Assembly (NCBI RefSeq): GCF_932526225.1
Contig: NC_064041.1
Coordinates: forward strand, 6,781,042 to 6,841,041
Reading direction: 5' to 3'
Source: Nematostella vectensis
Lineage: Eukaryota; Cnidaria; Anthozoa; Actiniaria; Edwardsiidae
Length of the DNA stretch: 60,000 bases
Below the pieces are notes generated by a model. That model was not told the origin of the DNA, did no database searches, and worked only from the letters and a program-made list of their open reading frames with translations. Shown here piece by piece: positions 42,401 to 55,100 of the stretch. The position numbers and the translations under genes were made by a program. Each line of letters opens with the position of its first letter. Position 1 is the stretch's first letter.

Positions 42401-45400
42401 TGACCACAGTTAATCATTATTAATCGATACTAGGTCCTCCAGTACAACAATAAAATATTTTGGCATATATTCTACCTATGATACTGCGCTTTCCCGTTGA
42501 GCGTGAAAGGGCAGTAGTTTTGGCGACGAGTTTTTGCTCAAACATACTATAAGTTTTGAAGTCACAAAAGCATGTTGTCAACGCACACTTTGAATTTGGT
42601 TAGGTTAAAGAAAGTGGGATTTTAGCGGGCTGTCTGATTTTCTGGGGTGGCGCGACACGCGAAAACATATTTTGAGCTATTTTGGGATTTAGCGTGAGAA
42701 CATTTGTGTGATGACATGGTTGTAGGTAACGGGCTTCTCGCCATATGATTGTTTGAAGTAACGTCAATTCAAAGTGCTGTCAAACGTCGGAATGTTTGTA
42801 GGACGCATTCTCGACTCTAGAATTCTTTTGACAATGAACTAAACTAAAGTTAAAGTCGAATACGACAAAGATTTTAAATATTTTTCATCGATTTAGGGGA
42901 GGCGCAACTGTATTGTATTTATTTTACGCAAAACTCTTTCCAAATTTTAGTGACCAATTTCCCGGGATAATACATCGTGGCTGAGTCAAGCCCGCCCTGA
43001 ATTATCGTCAATAATCAATGTTCTTAAAGCCGCATTGTCACCAGTTTACTTCCGGTCGATTACGTAACAATCTCCGATGATTTTTAACGGAAAACGCGAA
43101 AAATATTTAAAAATATTGAAAGCAGTGTGTTTATTGGAAGTTTCTTTGAGGATGTGATTGATGATTTACAGCGGATGGTCCGTTTAATATCTCGGATTTT
43201 AATAGATTCTGTTGTCTTTTAACGGTTGAGGTTTCCGTCGGAACTCAGGAAGTAAACTGGTGACAATGCGGCTTTAAAGTATTACCGAGAGGACAACCTG
43301 GTTTGTATGTTCGACCTTTCCTATTATCCATTCGCTCCGTTTAAGAATTTTCAACGGATGCGCCCTAAGTGAAACCGTAGTTTGCACCTTTAGAACATTG
43401 AGTTGTGACGTCATAACTATTTGTTTCCGTGAGTTGTGACGTCATAACTATTTGTTTCCGCGCTAAAACTTATGGGGAAAAGTACTGGCGTTCCACGCTC
43501 AACTTGATAGCGCAGTATGTGACTGGTATAGATGCTGGGATGTTTTTGACTTCTCTCATGTGTAACGTGAACTTTACTTTTTATTTTCAATTTCACTTAC
43601 CGTAATATTTTACAGACGATATAAGATTCGTATGCGCAGGTATTGTGTAGATAGCTTGCCGCTTTCTCAAGTCCCAAACGATCACTTTCTGGTCCTCACT
43701 TCCTGTGGCGATGTGGTACCTGTACTCAACCAGAGACCAGGCAAGCTTCAAGTTTGCTCAGCAAAATTTCTACATATACTATGGGGGTACTTAGGAAAAC
43801 TCCTAAAAACTCTTTAGAAAACCTTCTGAAAACTAATAATTATTACACTTTGATCTACTCCTGACTCTTATCTATAAATTCTAAAGTAAGTAAGATAAAC
43901 GAAAACACAAAATAGCCAATAACAGTCAAGAGCGTTAAATCGATCAGACTTCTCACTGTCGCGTTCCTCAGAGGCGCTGCCGACACTGGGTGTGTCAAGG
44001 TCTCTTTATTTCGCCAGTATCAACCGTGGGTCATAATACACAACAAATAAAATCGAGTCAAACTCTGGTGCATGTAGAAAATAATACTGGTTAATACTGG
44101 CGAACTAAGGGAACTGCTACACCCCCGGTGTAGAGCAAATGGCCTTTGACTTTCATGCTCTAAAAAGGGCAAAGGAAATGACCTCAAAAGTAAGTTTAAG
44201 CTGCATTTACGAAGACAAAACAGAGCCAACACTTGAACCATACACAAGCACCACTAAAGGTGGCGAAACAACAACGTGGGCGAAACCATCTGTTACCCTT
44301 CTCACAAGCGTTAAGCGCAAACTGAAGCGCAACGCGTGAGAGAATCGGTCAAACATAAGCACAAGCGCAAGAAAATCAAGCAGTTGCGTTCTCTTGCACT
44401 TCCTCTTGTGCTTGGGTTCCAGTGAGGAACGCTTACGTCCAAGTGAAAAACAACTTTAAACTACCATATCGTCCGTGATCCATTTGTCGGGAAATCAACG
44501 ACAAAAAGAATGGACACGTTTTTTTTTTTTTTAAATTAAAATTGAATAGGACTTTCCCGGGATAGCTTGAAATGCGTACATCACTGAAGCCAGACTGGTT
44601 TTTATAGCCGAACATACCCATTTGGCGAGAAATCGATGCCAAGCACTTTCTGTAGGTGACCGTCAAGAGGCATGACACATTGACCAGTGCGCAAGTCCCA
44701 CACCATCCCTCGCGCATCCAAACCGCTGGGCACGCATTGATAAAAAGGAAAAAGCATTATTAGGGTCGATCACCAGCTGTTTCTGTGAGCCCACAGTATA
44801 CAGGATCAATGAGCGTAACACCCGACTTTGGTTGTGAACACAGCCTAAAGTGTAAGTGGTTCAATAAAAGGAACATTGAAACGGTGATCTTGTGGAAACT
44901 AGCACAAAAGTTATGCTCACTCACACGAGGGGCGTAGCAATGGGTGGGCACGTGGCTAAATAATTAGCCACTATTTAGAAAATGTCTTGAGTATACAAGT
45001 TTCGCTTCTAGTATAACCAAAAAGCCCTGAACAGTATCAATTATTTATCGTTACAATATATCTATTGATCTTTATATTTACGCTATTTTATGTATTTGTG
45101 TCTACGTTTGTGTTAAATTAGGACCCCCATTAATACCAGAATTCCTGAAGGGTGCCTATTCTGTGTAAACTTTAAATAAATTGGGTATAAAACGAATAAA
45201 TGAATAAGATTGGCACATTTTTGTTAACATACCAGGTAGCTACCATAGATCCGTCACACTGGAAGGCGATGTCATATACCTCCCTTGAGTGGCCTTCCTG
45301 GATGGAAAAAAAAGCAGCTGTTATTTTCTTCTTATTAAAATTTTATAGCCGACGCCGCATTTTCAAAACATCGATTTGTTTTTGGCTTCTGGAATTTTCT

Positions 45401-46136
45401 GTTCCGCCAGTCAAATTATTCTAAGCCAATCAGATTCTTACTATCTCTCGCCTAGTGCAGTTGCCCGGCTTTCTGTCGCGACACTGTCTAGTTTTCGTCC
45501 AGAGGGAAGCCAGGGAAGTGCACAAAACGAGACTCTGATTGGCTTAGAATGGTTTTACTGACGGAAAAGAAACTCTCAAAAGCCAAAAACAAACCGATGT
45601 TTTGAAAATGCGCGCCGATAAATCGAAATCTGCTATAATCAGATAAGGAAGGGGGGGAGGATGGCAACAACAGGAGTAATGGAAAATAGCTCAATTGCAT
45701 ATTAAACACCATTTATGCATTGGAAATAAACATGCATCATGACCATGCGCACTAAAAACAGTAGCAACAGCGTCAACATTAAACACAAGAACGAAAACTC
45801 ACCTCAAAAACAATAGAAACCGCAACAATAATAATAACAAAAAGAACAACAATGAAAGCACTATAGGTGCAGCGAGTTTGCATTATAGTATATACTGTAT
45901 GGAACACATGGAATAATTTGCAAATTTCAACATAGTCCACAAACCTGGTGCAACACTTCTTTCAACTGCTCTAAGTCCCAAAGGCGCCAAGAATTATCAA
46001 AACTGCAAAAAAAGAGGTTCCTGAGATCTTCCAATGACATTTTAAAAAACGCTCGCAAATCGCGCGCTCTGATTGGTCAAGGGCCCATGTGTTTTTATAG
46101 GCCACACGCACGCTTGGCGTCAGCATGCGCGTGCTC

Positions 46137-46168
<32 letters not shown>

Positions 46169-49100
46169 AAAATATATATAAACATTGTCGTTGTTGTATA
46201 AAACAAATTGATCCCTTTTTTTTCAGCGTGACATGAACAACAACTACGCAACTCTTATGTGTTTGTTGCCTTGTGTACTTTTTGGGTTCATAACACACTG
46301 TGACGTCATCTGTGAATAGCGGACAAACAGACGCAGAAATGATAGTCGGGGCGCATATGTCTGTTAAATAATTCCCGTGGGCATTTAGTGAAGAAGGTTA
46401 GGGAATAGTCTAGTAGTGTTCATTTGTGAAGAAGATTAGGGAATAGTCTAGTAGTGTTCATTCGAGAAGAAGGTTAGGGAATAGTCTAGTAGTGTTCATT
46501 CGTGAAGAAGGTTAGGGAATAGTCTAGTAGTGTTCATTTGTGAAGAAGGTTAAGGAATAGTCTAGTGGTGTTCATTCGTGAAGAAGGTTAGGGAACAGTC
46601 TAGTAGTGTTCATTCGTGAAGAAGGTTAGGGAATAGTCTAGTAGTGTTCATTTCGTGAAGAAGGTTAGGGAATAGTCTAGTAGTGTTCATTTGTGAGGAA
46701 GGTTAGGTAATAGTCTAGTAGTGTTCATTCGTGAAGAAGGTTAGGGAATAGTCTAGTAGTGTTCATTTGTGAAGAAGGTTAGGGAATAGTCTAGTGGTGT
46801 TCATTCGTGAAGAAGGTTAGGGAATAGTCTAGTAGTGTTCATTTGTGAAGAAGGTTAGGGAATAGTCTAGTAGTGTTCATTTGTGAAAAGGTTAGGGAAT
46901 AGTCTAGTAGTGTTCATTCGTGAAGAAGGTTAGGGAATAGTCTAGTAGTGTTCATTTGTGAAAAGGTTAGGGAATAGTCTAGTAGTGTTCATTTGTGAAG
47001 AAGGTTAGGGAATAGTCTAGTAGTGTTCATTTGTGAAGAAGGTTAGGGAATAGTCTAGTAGTGTTCATTCGTGAAGAAGGTTAGGGAATAGTCTAGTAGT
47101 GTTCATTCGTGAAGAAGGTTAGGGAATAGTCTAGTAGTGTTCATTCGTGAAGAAGGTTAGGGAATAGTCTAGTAGTGTTCATTCGTGAAGAAGGTTAGGG
47201 AATAGTCTAGTAGTGTTCATTTGTGAAGAAGGTTAGGGAATAGTCTAGTAGTGTTCATTCGTGAAGAAGGTTAGGGAATAGTCTAGTAGTGTTCATTTGT
47301 GAAGAAGGTTAGGGAATAGTCTAGTAGTGTTCATTTGTGAAGAAGGTTAGGGAATAGTGTAGTAGTGTTCATTAGTCCCTAAGGAACCCAAGACAACCTG
47401 TCGACAATACTGAAATGCGTTCGGGGGGTACTTGAGGAAGGTTTAGAAATGGCCCCTTTGAGCCAGCATGGAAACGAGGCTACATAACCTTGAGATTGGA
47501 TGACGTATTTGTCGAAAACTCACCAGTTAAATTAACTAAGGCACACAAAGCCGACAAAGTCATAATCATTTAAAGATAGTCACGTGACTGCTATAGTATG
47601 AAAACGAGGCTGGGATTGAAAGCGGGTTGAAGACGGGTTAAAAATGGCCCGTGATCCAGAATGAAAACGAGGCTAACAAAAAAAAATGAGCGTACCTCTG
47701 CGCGTTAAACTTCAGCGAGTACTTTACTGGTTTGAAAAGGAAACAATCTTAGAGGTATAAATCGAAATTTGAGTTTGTTATTCATTGATTGCGACATCAT
47801 TGAGTGCGCTAATGGCCATACTAGAGAACTTGCCATCGTCCACATCAGAAGCGGCAGAACACAACAGGACACCCGACACTCCAACAGAAGCAAAAGGCCA
47901 TCCCAGACCGCCCTCGAAAGTCAGCATCATTGACGGCATGTTTGGGCTACAGAACATAGAACGTGAAGCATCTTCAGAGCAACCAAGAATAGGCCGACAC
48001 GAGGATGCTACTTTGCGCTGCGGATGCCATTGAGATTGCAATTAACTCACCCTGTACGGATGGTATTAGTCCCAACACTGAGGAAATCACACGAGTTATG
48101 CGACGAGTTTTTGTCGCCTGCAAAGGACGTCATTAAAGTACGATTGCAATAAGACCTATCTTCCATGCAAGAAATGCTGCCCCAAGTGGTGCTGACAACA
48201 CCGGTGGTTTTTCAGGCCATGCAAAGTTCTTATGCTGACAGGCATTCACAGGGCTTGACAAAGAGCACTGTAGAACGATTGCACAGCTGGGTACAGCGCC
48301 TACACCTTCAGACGGCGTGATTAAGGCAGTGGACAAGTTTGTGTGCGAACTGTATCATTCGAAAACGTCAATCTCGTCTGTGCGTGAACTCTGATGGTAC
48401 CGAGATATGGTACCCAAAATTTGATTGGCTAAAAGCGGGAAAGGAATGTAATTCGAATCTGAGCAACCCCTACAAGCGGGGAGCGCTTTGTGACTCTGAA
48501 CGCTGGGGGCTGCGAAGGGGACTATTGTTCTGGCCGTTCACTTCGATTTCTGAGAGTAATTGTCTCATTTTCATACAAGATCGGCCATGATATGGCTATC
48601 GAAACTGACGAATAGTTGTTACTAAGCATATGTCGGGTTTGATAGAGATTTCTTATTGAAAAGAAAGTTCAAAAACGCTTTCAATCCCAGTCTCGTTTTC
48701 ATGCTATAGCAGTCACGTGAATATCTTGAATGAAGTAAATATAACTGGTGAGTTTTGGACAAATACGTTGACTGCTAATGGATTTTAATTAAAATAGCTA
48801 ATTCTGGTTTTGAGCCTAGTTTCCATGTAAGATTGGTCACATGACCATTTCAAACCACGCGCAACGCTGTTAAAGTTATTTAATCAAAGCATGACAGAGA
48901 TTGGATGACGTAAAACAGAGTTATACTTATTTTTATGATTTTAGCCTCGTTTTCATGCTGGCTCAAAGGGGCCATTTCTAAACCTCTCTCAAGTACCCCC
49001 CGAACGCTTTTCAGAATTGTCGACAAGTTGTTTTGGGTTGCTTAGGGACAAATGAACACTACTAGACTATTCCCTAACCTTCTTCACGAATGAACACTAC

Positions 49101-52100
49101 TAGACTATTCCCTAACCTTCTTCACAAATGAACACTACTAGACTATTCCCTAACCTTCTTCACAAATGAACACTACTAGACTATTCCCTAACCTTCTTCA
49201 CAAATGAACACTACTAGACTATTCCCTAACCTTCTTCACAAATGAACACTACTAGACTATTCCATAACCTTCTTCACAAATGAACACTACTAGACTATTC
49301 CCTAACCTTCTTCACAAATGAACACTACTAGACTATTCCCTAACCTTTTCACAAATGAACACTACTAGACTATTCCCTAACCTTCTTCACGAATGAACAC
49401 TACTAGACTATTCCCTAACCTTCTTCACAAATGAACACTACTAGACTATTCCCTAACCTTCTTCACGAATGAACACTACTAGACTATTCCCTAACCTTCT
49501 TCACGAATGAACACTACTAGACTATTCCCTAACCTTCTTTACGAATGAACACTACTAGACTATTCCCTAACCTTCTTCACAAATGAACACTACTAGACTA
49601 TTCCCTAACCTTTTCACAAATGAACACTACTAGACTATTCCCTAACCTTCTTCACGAATGAACACTACTAGACTATTCCCTAACCCTTTCACAAATGAAC
49701 ACTACTAGACTATTCCCTAACCTTTTCACAAATGAACACTACTAGACTATTCCCTAACCTTCTTCACGAATGAACACTACTAGACTATTCCCTAACCTTC
49801 TTCACAAATGAACACTACTAGACTATTCCCTAACCTTCTTCACAAATGAACACTACTAGACTATTCCCTAACATTCTTCACAAATGAACACTACTAGACT
49901 ATTCCCTAACCTTCTTCACAAATGAACACTACTAGACTATTCCCTAACCTTCTTCACAAATGAACACTACTAGACTATTCCCTAACCTTTTCACAAATGA
50001 ACACTACTAGACTATTCCCTAACCTTCTTCACGAATGAAGACTACTAGACTATTCCCTAACCTTCTTCACAAATGAACACTACTAGACTATTCCCTAACC
50101 TTCTTCACAAATGAACACTACTAGACTATTCCCTAACTTTCTTCACAAATGAACACTACTAGACTATTCCCTAACCTTCTTCACAAATGAACACTACTAG
50201 ACTATTCCCTAACCTTCTTCACAAATGAACACTACTAGACTATTCCCTAACCTTCTTCACAAATGAACACTACTAGACTATTCCCTAACCTTCTTCACAA
50301 ATGAACACTACTAGACTATTCCCTAACCTTTTCACAAATGAACACTACTAGACTATTCCCTAACCTTCTTCACAAATGAACACTACTAGACTATTCCCTA
50401 ACCTTTTCACAAATGAACACTACTAGACTATTCCCTAACCTTCTTCACAAATGAACACTACTAGACTATTCCCTAACCTTCTTCACTAATGAACACTACT
50501 AGACTATTCCCTAACCTTCTTCACAAATGAACACTACAAGACTATTCCCTAACCTTTTTCACAAATGAACACTACTAGACTATTCCCTAACCTTCTTCAC
50601 AAATGAACACTACTAGACTATTCCCTAACCTTCTTCACTAATGAACACTACTAGACTATTCCCTAACCTTCTTCACAAATGAACACTACTAGACTATTCC
50701 GTAACCTTCTTCACAAATGAACACTACTAGACTATTTCCTAACCTTCTTCACAAATGAACACTACTAGACTATTCCCTAACCTTCTTCACGAATGAACAC
50801 TACTAGACTATTCCCTAACCTTCTTCACAAATGAACACTACTAGACTATTCCCTAACCTTCTTCACAAATGAACACTACTAGACTATTCCCTAACCTTCT
50901 TCACAAATGAACACTACTAGACTATTCCGTAACCTTCTTCACAAATGAACACTACTAGACTATTTCCTAACCTTCTTCACAAATGAACACTACTAGACTA
51001 TTCCCTAACCTTTTCACGAATTGCTCACGGGAAAACACATGCTTCCGGACTATGACTGGTAAGGGTAAGAAAGTGACTTCGCCTCATGGATTCACAACAG
51101 CACTTTATTGATAATAAGCTATACCAATGTTTTTTTCCGTTGTAAAATTTTCAAACACGCTTTTCTGGGATTTCTAACGGTCAAACAGACGGCTCACACG
51201 GTTCCCAGAAAAAAACGTATGGACAATTGCATAGACAATAGGGGACTTGCTCTAAGAGATCATGTGACCTTTATGGGTGGCAAAAATTAAAAATAAAATA
51301 AAAATAAGAAATGACAGCGCCCGTCACACCAGAGAACGACTGAAAAAAATAGAAGCTTCAAATTAAACCAAACCCTTTCGGAAAAAAAAAAAGAATTCTG
51401 GCTTTTTACGTAAGCGCTGAATAAGTTGGTTTTTGTTGCTGTTATTTTGCCGCTAAAAACCTGAGCGCGCGCTAGTTTGCCACCCAACAGTCACGTGATT
51501 AAACCCTATTGAATAAACATTGCAGACATCAGATTATGGACAGTAAAAGATTCTTCATATGTGAATATTTTATTGAGTGCAGATGGCATCTTCCCCCGTG
51601 CCCACGGGGGAAAATTTGCCCATACAAAATCCATAAAAAAATCAAATCAAAAGAATAACGTCCTCCCACCCAAAAAATGGTTTTTAAAAAAACAAGTACC
51701 CTTGTACATGTGTACGCTTTTCCATAGATAGTTACTACTTTATTACACTTAATTTTAGCGACGTCAAAATTTGGGCGATACAGTATTTCGCGACACTTTA
51801 TTTTCGCGATTTTTCTATTATCATAAAAACTAGATCACTATATTCCGCGATTTTGGGATAATAAATCAAGCAAAACAAGTGGAATTAAAATGTGCTGTAA
51901 TCTTAAAAACTGAAACATTTTCCTTTTAAATGCGTGGGCTAAATTTATTTTCATAAAAATCTATAAATACAAGTCCAACTCAACCCCTTACCGTACTTTA
52001 TGTATAGACAAGGTGTTTATTAAACACTTAATGCTTATTAAAGTAGTTAGTAAGGTAGTATCTTACGAAGGTCTTTATAAATTGTTAGGGACAACTGTAC

Positions 52101-55100
52101 AACATTTCTTACCATGTGGTCCCTAGGAATCGTCCTGACGGGTGGTAGGCCAGTCGTGGTACTCGCTTGTCGTGTCCCTCGATATTAGCTATAGGGTTCT
52201 CACTAGAACAATCAAACATTCCGTGCATTAGATTTGGCACCAAGGCAACATCATAAGATCTCACATTATTTTTTTTTACAAAACAAGTGATGAGGAAGAT
52301 GTTCGCTTCGTTGAAATACTATTTACAACGTTATTTTAAAGCGATTTTGTGACTGTTTCTAACGTACAGTGGGATCGCCGCATTTCCTCATTGATTTCCG
52401 CTTTTTATCATACTGAGAACATTCGGTTCCTCGTATAATGCGCACCCCTTTTTTCGAGGTCATTTTGGGAGTAAAAAAATGCGCTTTATACGCCGGTAAA
52501 TACGTTCACATTCTCAGTAATACAGGTCAGTAATAAATCTAAATATATTACACATCAAGGGTTCAGTTCACTTTCATGTGATTTTTTTTTATTCAAGCAA
52601 CTCATCATTTAGGTGGACAGCTAAAGTTCTTAATTAACATCTAGAACAATAACTACATAGGATGCAAACTGATTACCTAGATTGCCCTTGCAATGGGGCA
52701 ATTAAATACTAATGCAAAATCTTTTATTGTACAGCGCAATCACGATTATTTAAATGGCCATAATCACACGAGGGTATAAAAACGCGAATGTGTAACATGC
52801 AAAACCAATGCTTTATTTAATAATTCCGCAATATTTATTGATCACAAATAGTCAAAAGATTTGACTATTTGATATTTGATTTGACTAAACTTTGATTAAA
52901 GTTTTATGTACAGTACATATACATGTATTGGTCCATTTACAATCAGTCAATAATGTCTCATTTCAGGAAAACACCATGACATTTTCCATATCTGCACTCA
53001 CGATTTAAAATTCCAAAGCAGAACTGTCCCATCAGCCCCACTGGAAGCCATAGAAGGCGTGGTCTCGTCAAGACTCAGTCTGGCTTGGGGGTGAAAGACT
53101 ATCGAGCAGACCCTCTCATTATGGCCTGCAAAAGAACAATTTTTGTTTATAAAAAGATACTGCTCGTCTGTACGCACAAAGGTCAGGCGAATACACAGGG
53201 TTTGTGTGCACCACCCTTGGCAGCCAAAAATTGGGCCATTTTATATTAAGGCAACTTCAAATACTATGTTTTTTTTCCATATGATACCCATGACGGTGCA
53301 TCCCCCCCCCCCCCCTGCACGGCCAATCCTGGTTATGCGCTTGAAGGGCTTTACCAAGATTATGAAGGATTCAAGACATTACCTCTATCTGGAATTAAAA
53401 CTACAGTGAACCAATTTTGCAGGCAAACACTCCATGGAGGAGCAACTTTATATTGATTATCTAATCAAAACTTCAGGATTATATTTATTAAAACCCATAA
53501 TTGCTAGAACCTTAGAAACTTGACAGATCCTACAAAAGCAAATCTGTCTCATGACACTCAGATATAAAATATTGTAAGACACTTAACAACCCTTTGTATA
53601 AAGCTTTACATACCTTTCATTGTAGAAACCGGTTCACAGTCTGGGACAGACCAAAGCTTACACAGTCCACTCCTTTAAGGCAAAACAGTCATGAGTCACA
53701 AATTGCCAAAAAGGACGCCATTTTGATCACACAAAGCATCCATTTCCATTAAGTGATCAAATATTGAAAGGAAAGAATCATACTTGGACCGTCGTTATTT
53801 TTTTTCCTGCAAAAGGACAATTTTGTTTTCAAATGTAAACAATAACAAAGGAGTGGTCAGATGACTATGTGATTTGTTAGCAAAAAAATGCATACTCAAT
53901 ACCCTTTTGACTGTAAGCTAAATTGAAGATTGGAGTATCACCCTACAGTGAAATGTGTAATGTAACAAACGAACTAGGCAGACAAACTAATCTTTATTGG
54001 AAAGGTGGACTTTATAGACACAAGGCTTACAGCATCTCAAAAACACGTTTAACACTTGGTACAGTATTTTTGGTATAAACTACTTTTAGTGTAAATACTA
54101 ATAAAATACAAAAAGCCCATATAGTCGTGTTCGTGAACCAGAAGAACGAATACAATACACCAAAAACTGGAATTCCACTGCCAAATTTTCGTCTTTAATT
54201 TTTGGTGTAATCTACTTACAGGGTATATAAATAACACATGTTTCTTAAAAAGTGCATTGACAATGATATCATTTAGGGCTTATAAGAGGCGGGGGTGAAT
54301 GTCCCAGTCTAGTAACAAACAAACAAACACAACAACAACAACAACAACTGATAAAAAAAGGTGTTCTCAAACTTATTCCTTTAACAGTCCCTCACCAAAT
54401 AGAACACTTAAAGGAGAATTTGTATAATTACCAAGATGCTGTTGCAAGAAGTTTCGAGTCCGGTGAGAACTGACAGTATGAGAGGGGTCTGCTGTCGCCT
54501 ATTTGACTGCAGGAATTATTCAAACTCTGGTAACACAAGAAAGAGCATGTTATAGTACACAGTACAGTATGCAAGACAAAGAACCAAATTCACAAATGCA
54601 TACAAAATGAAAGGCTTACAGATATATCAGAAAGCGCTTTTAAGCAACCAAATTAAAATAGAAAATTGAGGACTTAACAAATTTAAATACTGTACAAGTA
54701 CATACAGTATAATGCTGCTTTTACAGTTCATATATCATACAACTGAATAAAAACTAGAATTGTTGAGAGTTCTAGACTTTACAAATAAATCTATGATGTT
54801 GCTTTTACTGTACAATACAGTATTATTCAAATGAATAATAGAGAATTCAAAGTCAAAGAACTGTAGTTTAAGTTGGATGGGGGTTTGAGTTACCTGTGTT
54901 CTTGTTATCTTTGTACCTTACTCTTATATGTGTTGTACTGTACTGTACTCAATACATATAGATGTTCAACCAACGATTTTGTAATGATTTACCCTAAGTT
55001 TTCGGTGAAGTTCTTGAGTCTTGGCAGCCTTTTCTGTTTCTGGGCGCGCATGGGATATTCGTGCCTTCTTTAATCTCTCATCAGCTCTATCAAAGAAAAG

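Larger units (their letters stand above)
42482..43512. mobile_element. TIR-like element containing the TTAA MITE
   Basis: Left end TACTGCGCTTTCCCGTTGAG and right end (reverse complement) TACTGCGCTATCAAGTTGAG match over ~35 bp. No convincing target duplication. The MITE at 43024-43277 is nested inside. Confidence 0.55.
46380..51025. mobile_element. ~4.65-kb foldback element with minisatellite arms in a PRPF4 intron
   Basis: Two long inverted arms surround a ~0.95-kb core. Arms begin CCCGTGGGCA (left) and CCCGTGAGCA (right, reverse complement). They then carry ~26 (46393-47373) and ~52 (49052-51020) copies of a 38-bp unit containing GGTTAGGGAATAGTCTAG. Inside these come further inverted matches: 47374-47480 with 48945-49050, and 47580-47640 with 48670-48725. 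No clear target-site duplication was found. The core holds a decayed reading frame. Most likely a non-autonomous foldback DNA transposon; an inverted duplication is the alternative. Confidence 0.85.

Noticed and set aside
46393-51020. Interstitial telomere repeats because units contain TTAGGG
   Set aside because: Only one TTAGGG occurs per 38-bp unit. The arrays are inverted minisatellites of a foldback element.
2575-51020. CRISPR-like arrays
   Set aside because: Units are contiguous tandem repeats without unique spacers, in a eukaryotic genome.
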